DNA of 14,497 nucleotides from Lamprocystis purpurea. GTDB lineage: Bacteria > Pseudomonadota > Gammaproteobacteria > Chromatiales > Chromatiaceae. The notes beneath the pieces are model-generated. The model ran no database searches and was not told the origin of the DNA. It saw only the letters and a list, made by a program, of their open reading frames with translations. The stretch covers positions 1-14,497 of the forward strand of contig DYRB01000026.1 of assembly GCA_020718945.1 (NCBI GenBank). Direction: 5' to 3'. Below, piece after piece: positions 6,609-13,770 of the stretch. Both the position numbers and the translations under genes were made by a program. Position 1 is the stretch's first letter. Every line of letters starts with the position of its first letter.

Positions 6609-7091
6609 TCAACCCCGGCCCGCCGGGCGCGGGGGAAACTCCCGAAAGCAGTCCCGCGCCAGGGGCGAGCGCCAGAGATAGGCGACCACCACCAGGCTCG
6701 CCAGGACCCCGGCCACCAGGCCGCCATCGAGGGTCAGGACCAGGGGGCGCCCGGAGGCAAGCAGCCCGCCCAGTGCTATGACCGGGAAGGCCAGGGCCGA
6801 GGCGCTCAGCAGGGTCCGCCCCCGGGCCCAGACCGCCCGCCATACAGGCCCCGCCTCCGGCCGACGGCGGGCCGCGGCGATCAGCACCGGCAGGGCGATC
6901 AGGTCCGCGATCAGGTACTCAGGGCGGACCAGACCGCGCAGGAACAGGACCTCCTGGCCCATGGTGGGCAGGAAGCTGACCCCGAGCAGGATCAGGTGCC
7001 GCACCAGGACCAGCATGGCCAGCCACAGGGCCGGCGGGACGCGCAGCACCAGGGTGTCGCTGTAGCGATGGGGCGGGTAGTGCAGGGGCAT
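6609..7091 (-). CDS. DUF2919 family inner-membrane protein
   Basis: 160 aa from ATG 7089-7091. The start MPLHYPPHRYSD followed by a hydrophobic segment is typical of DUF2919 (YfeZ-like) proteins, whose function is not known. Four membrane segments are predicted by eye at about residues 20-42, 56-74, 93-112 and 123-141. A GQEVLFLRGLVRPEYLIADL connecting region and a short basic C-terminus follow the family pattern. No strong ribosome site precedes this ATG; an in-frame GTG 15 codons upstream is the main alternative start. It probably shares a transcript with the glutaredoxin-like gene. Confidence 0.72.
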   Translation of the reverse strand: MPLHYPPHRYSDTLVLRVPPALWLAMLVLVRHLILLGVSFLPTMGQEVLFLRGLVRPEYLIADLIALPVLIAAARRRPEAGPVWRAVWARGRTLLSASALAFPVIALGGLLASGRPLVLTLDGGLVAGVLASLVVVAYLWRSPLARDCFREFPPRPAGRG

Positions 7092-7321
7092 GGGTAGTGG
7101 CAAATCCGGGTTGCAGGGTGACAGTTCGCCGATCACGCGATCAGCGGCGCCAGATCTCGCCCCCGGGGCTCGCCCCGGCAACGAGCCGGCTCGTCCTCGA
7201 CGGTCGAGCACAGATATTCCCTGATGCCCGCGGTGGGGCCGAGCCCATGCCCGGCCCTGTCCCGTCTAGGCCGAGCCCGATTCGGCCCTCGGCATCCTTG
7301 CCGAGGTGGTTGGGTCGCGGC
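7092..7321. other. Intergenic region with several short palindromes
   Basis: 230 bp between the cytochrome b stop and the DUF2919 start, both minus strand. It contains a perfect 14-bp palindrome, ACGAGCCGGCTCGT (7181-7194), a GATCACGCGATC inverted motif near 7130, and a perfect 8-bp hairpin near its right end. I find no convincing gene. Promoter elements for the DUF2919 gene should lie here but none is clear. Confidence 0.5.
7287..7306 (-). terminator. Hairpin 16 bases after the cytochrome b stop, possible terminator
   Basis: CCTCGGCA-TCCT-TGCCGAGG forms a perfect 8-bp GC-rich stem with a 4-nt loop just beyond the stop of the cytochrome b gene. No run of T follows on the minus strand, so it is not a standard intrinsic terminator. 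It could instead stabilise the 3' end of the otr-cytochrome b mRNA. Confidence 0.4.
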
Positions 7322-7975
7322 TCAGCGGATGTGGCGGGGCTGATCCTTGACCAGATAGGCCTCCTCCTCGGGGCTCAGGTCCACCTCGTCGAAGCCGGTG
7401 ATCATGGGCTTGACGTGCTCGACGAAGGAATGCCCCGTGGTGAGCAGGTAGATGTGGGCCACGATGAAGGCGGCGATGGCGAAGGCCGCTGCGGTGTGGA
7501 CCAGGGCGACCCAGCTCAGCCATTCGGATGCCTGTGGAAGGTGCTGCCAGAGCCCATAAAGCAGGTAGGGGATGCCGGAGATCCAGATGGCCGGAAACAG
7601 GACGAGCTTGAGCCCCAGGTAGGCCAGGGCCTGGAGCGGGTTGTGCTTGCGCCAATAGGCCTTGCGATAGGGGTGCCCCTCGCCCTGGAAGATGCCCCAG
7701 GCGTAGAAGCGCGCCACCTGCCAGAGCCCCTTGGCGCTCGGGACAAAGTGCCGCCAGGTCCCGGTGGTGAGGAGCCAGAAGGTGGCAAGGATCCACAGCA
7801 CGCCCAAGGCCAGGGCGGCGATGGTGTGCAGGGTGACGGCTTCCTCGAAGTCGATCAGGCTATGAAAGCCATGGACCCCGAATCCGGTCGCCAGCAGGGT
7901 GACGATGAGGACCATCTGGGTCCAGTGCCAGAAACGCTCGAAGTGCGAGAAGATCAGGACTTGGCGCGTGCTCAT
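7322..7975 (-). CDS. Cytochrome b (hydrogenase/thiosulfate-reductase type) partner of the octaheme cytochrome
   Basis: 217 aa. The opening VLIFSHFERFWHWTQ, four probable membrane helices (about residues 20-40, 50-72, 115-137 and 153-178) and the many helix-associated histidines (H11, H17, H50, H160, H174) fit the di-haem cytochrome b family. That family carries electrons between the quinone pool and periplasmic redox enzymes. Its ATG overlaps the stop of the octaheme cytochrome gene by four bases (ATGA), so the proteins are made together and very probably form one membrane complex. The inferred role is quinol oxidation with electron delivery to the c-type haems; the reverse direction cannot be excluded. 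The C-terminal 30 residues are acidic and likely cytosolic. Confidence 0.85.
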   Translation of the reverse strand: MSTRQVLIFSHFERFWHWTQMVLIVTLLATGFGVHGFHSLIDFEEAVTLHTIAALALGVLWILATFWLLTTGTWRHFVPSAKGLWQVARFYAWGIFQGEGHPYRKAYWRKHNPLQALAYLGLKLVLFPAIWISGIPYLLYGLWQHLPQASEWLSWVALVHTAAAFAIAAFIVAHIYLLTTGHSFVEHVKPMITGFDEVDLSPEEEAYLVKDQPRHIR

Positions 7976-9675
7976 GAATGGGTCCCCCGATTGCGCCGCA
8001 TGGTGCGGATGAGGCCATGGCCGAGGACACCCCCGAGGACCGCGGCAAGGGCTAAGAGTCCGATGAGATCCACCCGGCGATCAGCGTCGCGCCCGGGCAT
8101 ATAGACCCCCTGTACCGAGGCCAGCCGCCCCGGCTCGGTATGGCAGTCGGCGCAGGCCAGGGCGTCCTCCTTGGGGGCGACCATGTGGGTGATGGGCCAG
8201 AAGGAGGCGGTCTCCACATAGCCGAAGTCGCCGCTGTAGGGGAGCCCGAAGTCCTTCATGCCCCGCTCCACCGCCTTGGCCATGTCGTAGTTGCCCCAAT
8301 AGGCGTCCTGATCGTCGCCCCACAGATGGGTGTAGACGAGGGTGCCGTTGCCCTTGTCGAAGGGCTGCCAGGTGTGCATGACCTTGAAGGGCCAGATCCG
8401 CGACTTGGGGTCGTCCCGCGACCCGGTGAAGGCGTTGATGGGCACCGGCTGCTGGTTGACGTCGAACTTGGTATCGATGGTCGTGTAGCGCATCTGCCCG
8501 TCGAACCAGGCGTACAGGGGGACCAGGTCCTCGGCGAAGGTGAAATTGCCCTTGATGGACTTGTAGGTATAGCGGTGCTGGCCGTTCCCCTGCGTATAGT
8601 TCGACTCGTGATACCCCTCGCCATCCTTGAGCTTGCCGGCGGTGCGCCAGTCCCAATCCACCACGGTGGCGACCCCGCCCCGGGCGAAGGCCGGTATGTG
8701 GCAGGTCTGGCAGGCGATCTTGTCCACATGGCCGTTGAGCTTGATGTGGGCGACCGAGTCGTTGGGGTGGGGGGCCGTGCCGTGGCAGGACTCGCAGGTG
8801 GCCACGTCGCGCCGCTCGCCGGGCTTGCCCTGGCCCTCCTGGTCCCTGGCGACCAACTGGTAGCGGCTGCCGGCCCAGACGTGATCCCGGGTGACATGGC
8901 AGGCGGTGCAGGCGAAGTTGGCCCCATCGGCGGCCATGTGCACGTCCAGGTCGCGGCTGGGGGCGGTCAGGGCGGAGGACAGGTCCCCGTGCTTGACGTT
9001 GTCGCCGCCACCGCCGAAGAAGTGACAGGTGCCGCAGTTCTGGCGCTGGGGTAGGACCACCCCCTGGGCCACCGCGGTCAGGTCGATGGGCTTCTTGCCC
9101 TCGAACATCACCGAGCAGGCCGCGTTGCCCTGGGTGGCCGGGGTGCGATAGTAGGTCCCGGTCCCGTCGTGGCAGACGACGCAGTCGATGTTGTCCTGGT
9201 TGGTGAAGTCGAAGGTCTCGTCCTTCCAGCCGTAGCCGGCGTGGCACTGGGCGCACATGCCCTCGTTGCCGCGGGAGTTGGTGCAGAAGTTGTTGATGAG
9301 ATGGCGCTTGCCGAGCATCTGCCCGGTCACCGGGTCCTTGAACTCCCAGGTCCAGTGGACGTTCTTCATGAACTGATGCCCGGTCTCGGTATGGCAGCTC
9401 AGGCACGCCTTGGTCACCTCGGGGCCTGAGGCAAAGGGCCCCTTGAGGGCCTCCAGCTTGGCGTGGTCCGTGGTGCGACCGCGCAGGGGCCCAGAGACTT
9501 GGGGCCCGGAGACCTGAGGCCCGGAGGCCGGGGGAGGCGGCGGCTGCGGCGGCGCGTGCTCCGCAGTCCCGGGCGGTGCGGGGAGGTCCTCCAATGGGTG
9601 CTCGGCCGAGCCCCCTGGCGCTGCCCAGAGTGCCAGGCCCAGCCCGGCGATCAGGAGCATGATCTTTCTTTTCAT
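7972..9675 (-). CDS. Octaheme c-type cytochrome, tetrathionate reductase (OTR) family
   Basis: 567 aa with AGGTGA before the ATG. Residues 1-23 form a Sec signal peptide (MKRKIM, hydrophobic core, GGSA), so the haem domain is periplasmic. Eight CxxCH haem sites are present, at 91, 141, 165, 214, 256, 294, 322 and 508; the long gap before the last site is typical of OTR. The SRGNEGMCAQCHAGYGW and DNIDCVVCHDGTGTYY blocks also match that family. Shewanella OTR reduces tetrathionate, and nitrite and hydroxylamine in vitro; the physiological substrate is often uncertain. A C-terminal membrane helix (about 536-556: DLIGLLALAAVLGGVLGHGL) anchors this version. A Pro/Gly linker with a repeated SGPQV lies between the signal peptide and the haem domain. 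It is translationally coupled to the downstream cytochrome b. Confidence 0.9.
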   Translation of the reverse strand: MKRKIMLLIAGLGLALWAAPGGSAEHPLEDLPAPPGTAEHAPPQPPPPPASGPQVSGPQVSGPLRGRTTDHAKLEALKGPFASGPEVTKACLSCHTETGHQFMKNVHWTWEFKDPVTGQMLGKRHLINNFCTNSRGNEGMCAQCHAGYGWKDETFDFTNQDNIDCVVCHDGTGTYYRTPATQGNAACSVMFEGKKPIDLTAVAQGVVLPQRQNCGTCHFFGGGGDNVKHGDLSSALTAPSRDLDVHMAADGANFACTACHVTRDHVWAGSRYQLVARDQEGQGKPGERRDVATCESCHGTAPHPNDSVAHIKLNGHVDKIACQTCHIPAFARGGVATVVDWDWRTAGKLKDGEGYHESNYTQGNGQHRYTYKSIKGNFTFAEDLVPLYAWFDGQMRYTTIDTKFDVNQQPVPINAFTGSRDDPKSRIWPFKVMHTWQPFDKGNGTLVYTHLWGDDQDAYWGNYDMAKAVERGMKDFGLPYSGDFGYVETASFWPITHMVAPKEDALACADCHTEPGRLASVQGVYMPGRDADRRVDLIGLLALAAVLGGVLGHGLIRTMRRNRGTHS

Positions 9676-9971
9676 GGCTTCACCTTTGACTGTCGCTGCG
9701 GGCCCTCGCCCATCGACAGGATGGGCGCACCCCGCAGCGTGCAGAGGGAAGCATAGTTCGCCTGACCAGTGCCATGAGTACCGTCAACATTCCGGTTACC
9801 TCAGACCCCGAGGGGCTCACTTGTCCGACCTCACCCATCGGAGATCCCGCCGCTAGCCCGCACGAGAATGTCATAGCGCAAACGGCTCGGGCGGCTGCGG
9901 ACTTGCTGCGCCGCAGCAGCGGGGCGGAGAATGCGCGGCTTTCGAGCGACCGCCACCTGGCCTCCCCAGCC
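9676..9971. promoter_or_regulatory. Divergent control region between the octaheme cytochrome and iorA
   Basis: 296 bp between two divergent starts, so it should contain both promoters. A perfect inverted repeat, TGCTGCG-C-CGCAGCA (9904-9918), lies 54 bases before the chosen iorA ATG and could be an operator or a leader hairpin. No clear FNR-like or sigma-70 pair stands out. The plus-strand frame extending iorA upstream to 9774 is open across this region, but the added residues do not resemble an IorA N-terminus. Confidence 0.45.
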
Positions 9972-11609
9972 ATGAGCGCACAACCCCAACTCCTCAGCGG
10001 CGACGAGGCGGTTGCCCCGGCCGCCCTGCACGCCAGGGTCCGCCTCGGCACCGGTTATCCGGGCACCCCGTCTACCGAGATCCTGGAAGCCTTCGACAAG
10101 CTGGGGGGCCGGGCCCAATGGTCCCCCAACGAGAAGGTGGCCCTGGAGGTCGGCCTGGGGGCGGCCTTCGGCGGGGCCCGCACCCTGGTTACCATGAAGC
10201 ACATCGGGCTCAATGTGGCCGCCGACCCGCTGTTCACCGCCGCCTACACGGACCTGGAAGCGGGCCTGGTGGTGGTCTCCGCCGACGATCCGGGCATGGC
10301 CTCCAGCCAGAACGAGCAGGACAACCGCCACTATGCCCGGGCCGCCGCCTTGCCCATGCTGGAGCCCATGGACTCCCAGCAGGCCTATGACCTGACCCTG
10401 CTCGCCTTCGACATTTCCGAGCGCTGGCGCATCCCGGTGATCCTGCGCATCACCACCCGGGTCTGCCACTCCAAGACCCTGGTCCGGCCCCGGGCGTCCC
10501 AGGCCGAGACCCCGACGCCGGGCTTCCGCCGCGACATCCAGGCACGGGTCATGATCCCCGCCTACGCCAAGCCGGCCCACCACCGGCTGCGCCACAAGCT
10601 CGCCGAGATCGCCGCCTGGAACGATGCCGAGGGGCCCAGTCGGGTCTTCCCCGGGGGGCCCGGGTCCGATGGCGATCTGGGCATCATCGCCACCGGCATA
10701 GCCGCGGTCCACGCCCGGGAGGCCGCCCCCGGGGCCCGTCTGCTGGCCATAGGCCTGACCTACCCGCTGCCCCTGGGGACCATCCGCGCCTTTGCCGACA
10801 CCTGCGAGCGCCTGCTAGTCCTGGAGGAGGGCGACCCGGTTCTGCACCAGGCCCTGCTGGCCGCCGGCATCCCGGCGGAGGGCAAGCCGGACATGTACCG
10901 CTTCGGCGAACTCAACGTGGCCCGGGTGCGCCGCATCCTGGCCGGGGACCAGACCCCGGAGCCGGTCCCGCCCAAGGGCAAGCCCCCGGAGCTGTGCCAG
11001 GGGTGCTCCCACCGCGGCGTCTTCGAGGTCCTGCGGGACATGGACTGCATCGTCGCCGGGGACATCGGCTGCTATACGCTGGGGGTCCTGCCGCCCTTCT
11101 CGGCCATGGACACCTGTGTCTGCATGGGGGCCAGCATCGGCGTCGGGCTTGGGCTGCGCCATGTGCTGCCGGAGGACCAGGCGCGGCGGGTGGTCAGCGT
11201 CATCGGCGACTCGACCTTTGTCCACTCCGGACTGACCGGGGTGGCGGAGATGGTCTACAACCCGCCGGCCACGGGCCATGTGGTCCTGATCCTGGACAAC
11301 GGTACCACCGCCATGACCGGGCAGCAGGAGCACCCAGGGACCGGCCGGACCCTGAGCCACGACCCCACGGGCAAGATCAGCTTCGAGGGCCTGGCCAGGG
11401 CCATGGGGGTGCAGAACGTCCATGTGGTCGCCTTCAACGAGGCGGATGGGACCCTGGAGGCCCTGCTCAAGGACCTGCTGGCCCGCCCCGAGACCTCCCT
11501 GGTGGTGGCCCGCCAGCCCTGTGTACTGGCCGCGCCCAAGATCCGCTTCCACGAAAAGGCCGCCACCGACCGGCTCCAGGCCTGTCCGTCGTCCCTGGTG
11601 GACGACTAG
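9972..11609 (+). CDS. iorA: Indolepyruvate:ferredoxin oxidoreductase alpha subunit, lacking the C-terminal ferredoxin domain
   Basis: 545 aa. With IorB it oxidatively decarboxylates aryl pyruvates to aryl-acetyl-CoA, reducing ferredoxin, in the cytosol. The N-terminal pyrimidine-binding domain opens with LLSGDEAVAPAAL and GTGYPGTPSTEILEAF, followed by SPNEKVALEVGLGAAFGGAR and KHIGLNVAADPLF. A middle domain spans about 230-330. The C-terminal TPP domain (about 338-520) has LCQGCSHRG, GDIGCYTLG and the GDSTFVHSG...LDNGTTAMTGQQ TPP/Mg motif. I start at MSAQPQ because the LLSG block is normally within about 10 residues of the start; no strong ribosome site is visible, and an in-frame ATG at 9774 would add 66 unlikely residues. 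Most IorA proteins run on to about 600-650 aa with a two-cluster [4Fe-4S] domain. Here the protein stops soon after ARQPCVLA, with only C517 and C538 in that stretch. Confidence 0.9.
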   Translation: MSAQPQLLSGDEAVAPAALHARVRLGTGYPGTPSTEILEAFDKLGGRAQWSPNEKVALEVGLGAAFGGARTLVTMKHIGLNVAADPLFTAAYTDLEAGLVVVSADDPGMASSQNEQDNRHYARAAALPMLEPMDSQQAYDLTLLAFDISERWRIPVILRITTRVCHSKTLVRPRASQAETPTPGFRRDIQARVMIPAYAKPAHHRLRHKLAEIAAWNDAEGPSRVFPGGPGSDGDLGIIATGIAAVHAREAAPGARLLAIGLTYPLPLGTIRAFADTCERLLVLEEGDPVLHQALLAAGIPAEGKPDMYRFGELNVARVRRILAGDQTPEPVPPKGKPPELCQGCSHRGVFEVLRDMDCIVAGDIGCYTLGVLPPFSAMDTCVCMGASIGVGLGLRHVLPEDQARRVVSVIGDSTFVHSGLTGVAEMVYNPPATGHVVLILDNGTTAMTGQQEHPGTGRTLSHDPTGKISFEGLARAMGVQNVHVVAFNEADGTLEALLKDLLARPETSLVVARQPCVLAAPKIRFHEKAATDRLQACPSSLVDD

Positions 11610-11613
11610 AACC

Positions 11614-12093
11614 ATGAGCAAAGTCATCAACTTAGTGGTTGCCGGGCTCGGCGGGCAAGGGGTGCTCAAGGCCTCCGACATCCTGGCCGAGGCGGCCTTC
11701 CGCGCCGGGTTCGATGTCAAGAAGAGCGAACTGCACGGCATGAGCCAGCGCGGCGGCTCGGTGAGCAGCGACGTGCGCTTCGGCGACCAGGTCTGGAGCC
11801 CCATGGTCCCGGCGGGCGAGGCGGACTGCCTGGTGGTGCTCGACGAGACCCAGGTCGAGGTCAACCGCGGCGTCCTGCGCCCGGGCGGGGTCCTGATCGG
11901 GCCGGACCTGATAGCGCCTGGGGCCCTGAAGAACAAGAAGAGTCTGAACGTGGCCCTGCTCGGGGCCCTGTCCAGCCACCTGGAGATCCCTGAGGAGCAC
12001 TGGCTGGCGGCCATCCGGGCCAACCTGGCCGAGAAGCTCCACAAGGCCAACGAACAGTCCTTCGCCCTGGGGCGGGCGGCGGGGCGCTTTTAA
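11614..12093 (+). CDS. iorB: Indolepyruvate oxidoreductase beta subunit
   Basis: 159 aa, starting 4 bases after the iorA stop, so certainly cotranscribed. This is the gamma-domain subunit of the 2-oxoacid:acceptor oxidoreductase family. It has the nucleotide-binding-like opening NLVVAGLGGQGVLKASDILA (GLGGQG at 11-16), the conserved SELHGMSQRGGSVSSDVRFG block (38-57) and SLNVALLGALS (110-120). It is somewhat shorter than typical IorB (about 180-200 aa), with a compact C-terminus ending ALGRAAGRF. The ribosome site (GGTGGA within the end of iorA) is weak, as expected for a coupled gene. The next repeat begins about 9 bases after its stop. Confidence 0.92.
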   Translation: MSKVINLVVAGLGGQGVLKASDILAEAAFRAGFDVKKSELHGMSQRGGSVSSDVRFGDQVWSPMVPAGEADCLVVLDETQVEVNRGVLRPGGVLIGPDLIAPGALKNKKSLNVALLGALSSHLEIPEEHWLAAIRANLAEKLHKANEQSFALGRAAGRF

Positions 12094-12101
12094 AGACGAT
12101 C

Positions 12102-12250
12102 AGTTCAGCCGCAAATGAACGCAAATAGACGCAAATGGACAAGGATTTTGCGTCGGCGGGCGGCTCGCCCTGCGGGTGAACTGCGGGCTCGGCCTAACTC
12201 ACTGAACCATTTGCGTTAATTTGCGTAATTTGCGGCCGAGTTGTTTTTCC
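12102..12250 (-). repeat. ACGCAAAT palindromic repeat, copy 4, inverted, between iorB and paaK
   Basis: In plus orientation: GCCGCAAATGAACGCAAAT followed by AGACGCAAATGG (about 12108-12138), a GC-rich centre, then CCATTTGCGTTAATTTGCG followed by TAATTTGCGGC (about 12208-12235). The two arms can form an almost continuous stem of about 30 bp. The conserved GTTAGG mark reads on the minus strand, so this copy is inverted relative to copies 1-3. It nearly fills the iorB-paaK gap and ends 35 bases before the paaK start. Confidence 0.9.
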
Positions 12251-12284
12251 AGGACCAAAGACCGTTCGAGGAGGCCACCAAACC

Positions 12285-13624
12285 ATGCAGACCGAACTCT
12301 GGAACGACGCCGCCGGGGGTTTCCACCCGGTCAGCGCCCCCGATTTCCTGCCCGAGGCCAGGCTCAAGGAGGTCCAGCTGCGGCGCCTGCGCGCCGTGGT
12401 CGCTCGCGCCTACGATCAGGTGCCCCTATTCCGCCAGCGCCTGGAGAAGCGCGGCCTGACCCCGGACGACATCCGCGGCCTGGCCGACATCGCCAAGCTC
12501 CCCTTCACGGTCAAGACCGACCTGAGAGATACCTACCCCTTCGGGCTCTTCGCCAGCCCCATGGGCGATGTGGTCCGGCTGCACGCCTCCTCCGGGACCA
12601 CCGGCAAGCCCATCGTCGTCGCCTATACGCGCGAAGACGTGGAGGTCTGGTCCGAGGTCATGGCCCGCACCTTCGCCGCCTGCGGCCTGCACCGCGGCGA
12701 CATACTCCAGAATGCCTTCGGCTACGGGCTCTTCACCGGCGGCCTGGGTGCCCACTACGGGGCCGAGGCCCTGGGGGCCACGGTCATCCCCGTCTCAGGC
12801 GGCAACACCGACCGGCAGATCACGGTCCTGCGGGACTTCGGCGTCTCCGCCCTGTGCTGCACGCCGAGCTACTTCGTGCACCTGATCGAACGGGCCAAGG
12901 AGATCGGCGTGGACCTGCGCGACCTGCCGGTGCGGGTGGGGGTCTTCGGGGCCGAGCCCTGGTCTGACGGCATGCGCGCCCACATCGAGGCGGGGGCCGG
13001 GATCAAGGCCTACGACATCTATGGCCTGTCCGAGATCATCGGGCCGGGGGTGAGCGGCGAGTGCATGGCCCGACCGGCATGCACCTGCAAGAGGACCACT
13101 TCCTGGTCGAGTGCCTCAACCCCCACACCCTGGAACCCACGGTGGAGGGGGAACCCGGCGAACTGGTCATCACCACCCTGACCCGGGAGGCCATGCCCCT
13201 GCTGCGCTATCGCACCCGCGACATAGCCCGGCTCTACCGCGACCCCTGCCCCTGCGGGCGCGGCACGGCGCGCATGAGCCGGGTGACCGGGCGCAGCGAC
13301 GACATGCTGATCATCCGCGGCGTCAACGTCTTCCCCTCCCAGATCGAGGAGGCCCTGCTGCGGGTGGAGGGGGCCACGCCCCACTATCTCATCGAGGTGG
13401 ATCGCCCCGGGACCCTGGACGAGGTCAGGGTGAAGGTCGAGGTCAGGCCGGAGTCCTTCTCCGACCGCATGGACCGCATGCAGGCCCTGCGCGAGCGCAT
13501 AGCCCGGGAGATCCACACCGTGGCCGGCATCCGCGCCGAGGTGGAACTGGTGGAACCGCGCAGCATCGAGCGCTTCGCCGGCAAGGCCAAGCGGGTGCTG
13601 GATCGGCGGGGGATGGAGGGCTGA
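12285..13624 (+). pseudogene. paaK: Phenylacetate-CoA ligase (PaaK type), frame broken near 13074
   Basis: An AMP-forming ligase making phenylacetyl-CoA (or another aryl-acetyl-CoA) from the acid, ATP and CoA. GAGGAGG lies 10 bases before the ATG. Frame 1 (12285 to about 13073) gives the N-terminal part with LHASSGTTGKP (P-loop, about 99-109), GAEPW and YDIYGLSEIIGPG (243-255), then turns to nonsense and stops at 13181. The correct continuation is in another frame from about 13076: GMHLQEDHFLVE, GELVITTLTREAMPLLRYRT, the hinge GRSDDMLIIRGVNVFPSQIE and the C-terminal domain ending at TGA 13622-13624. Restoring one base near 13074 gives a 446-aa protein, the normal size. Both halves look intact, so this is a sequencing error or a very recent mutation. 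It follows iorAB, which makes the same class of CoA thioesters. Confidence 0.88.
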
Positions 13625-13660
13625 GGACGCGACGCGGCTCTGCCTGCTGCGTCCCTGGAG

Positions 13661-13767
13661 TTGTCGGCGCGAGCGGGCGAAGCGCAGCGGGCCCGGTGGC
13701 CACCACAATGCTCAGTCGCGGCGAGGCGCCGCTCCCACGGGCACAGATCTAGCCTCCAAATTTGGAA
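13661..13767 (-). repeat. MITE/REP-like element, partial inverted copy
   Basis: Read on the minus strand, it matches the element at 1093-1254: the TTCCAAATTTGG end (13756-13767), GTGGGAGCGGCGCCTCGCCG (complement near 13719-13738), and the interior from GACTGAGC to CGCTGCGCTTCGCCCG. The far arm and the second CCAAATTTGG end are missing; similarity fades near 13661. It begins about 40 bases after the paaK stop. Confidence 0.8.
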
Positions 13768-13770
13768 CTC

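Noticed and set aside
8081..9406. A 441-codon minus-strand frame inside the octaheme cytochrome gene
   Set aside because: Arg/Pro/Leu-rich translation in an offset frame; the other frame has eight CxxCH motifs, a signal peptide and family blocks.
9774..9971. 66-residue N-terminal extension of IorA
   Set aside because: No similarity to the IorA N-terminus, which begins close to the LLSGDEAV block; the stretch lies in the divergent promoter region.
10815..12050. A long minus-strand open frame opposite iorA-iorB
   Set aside because: Antisense shadow of two well-recognised genes, without motifs of its own.
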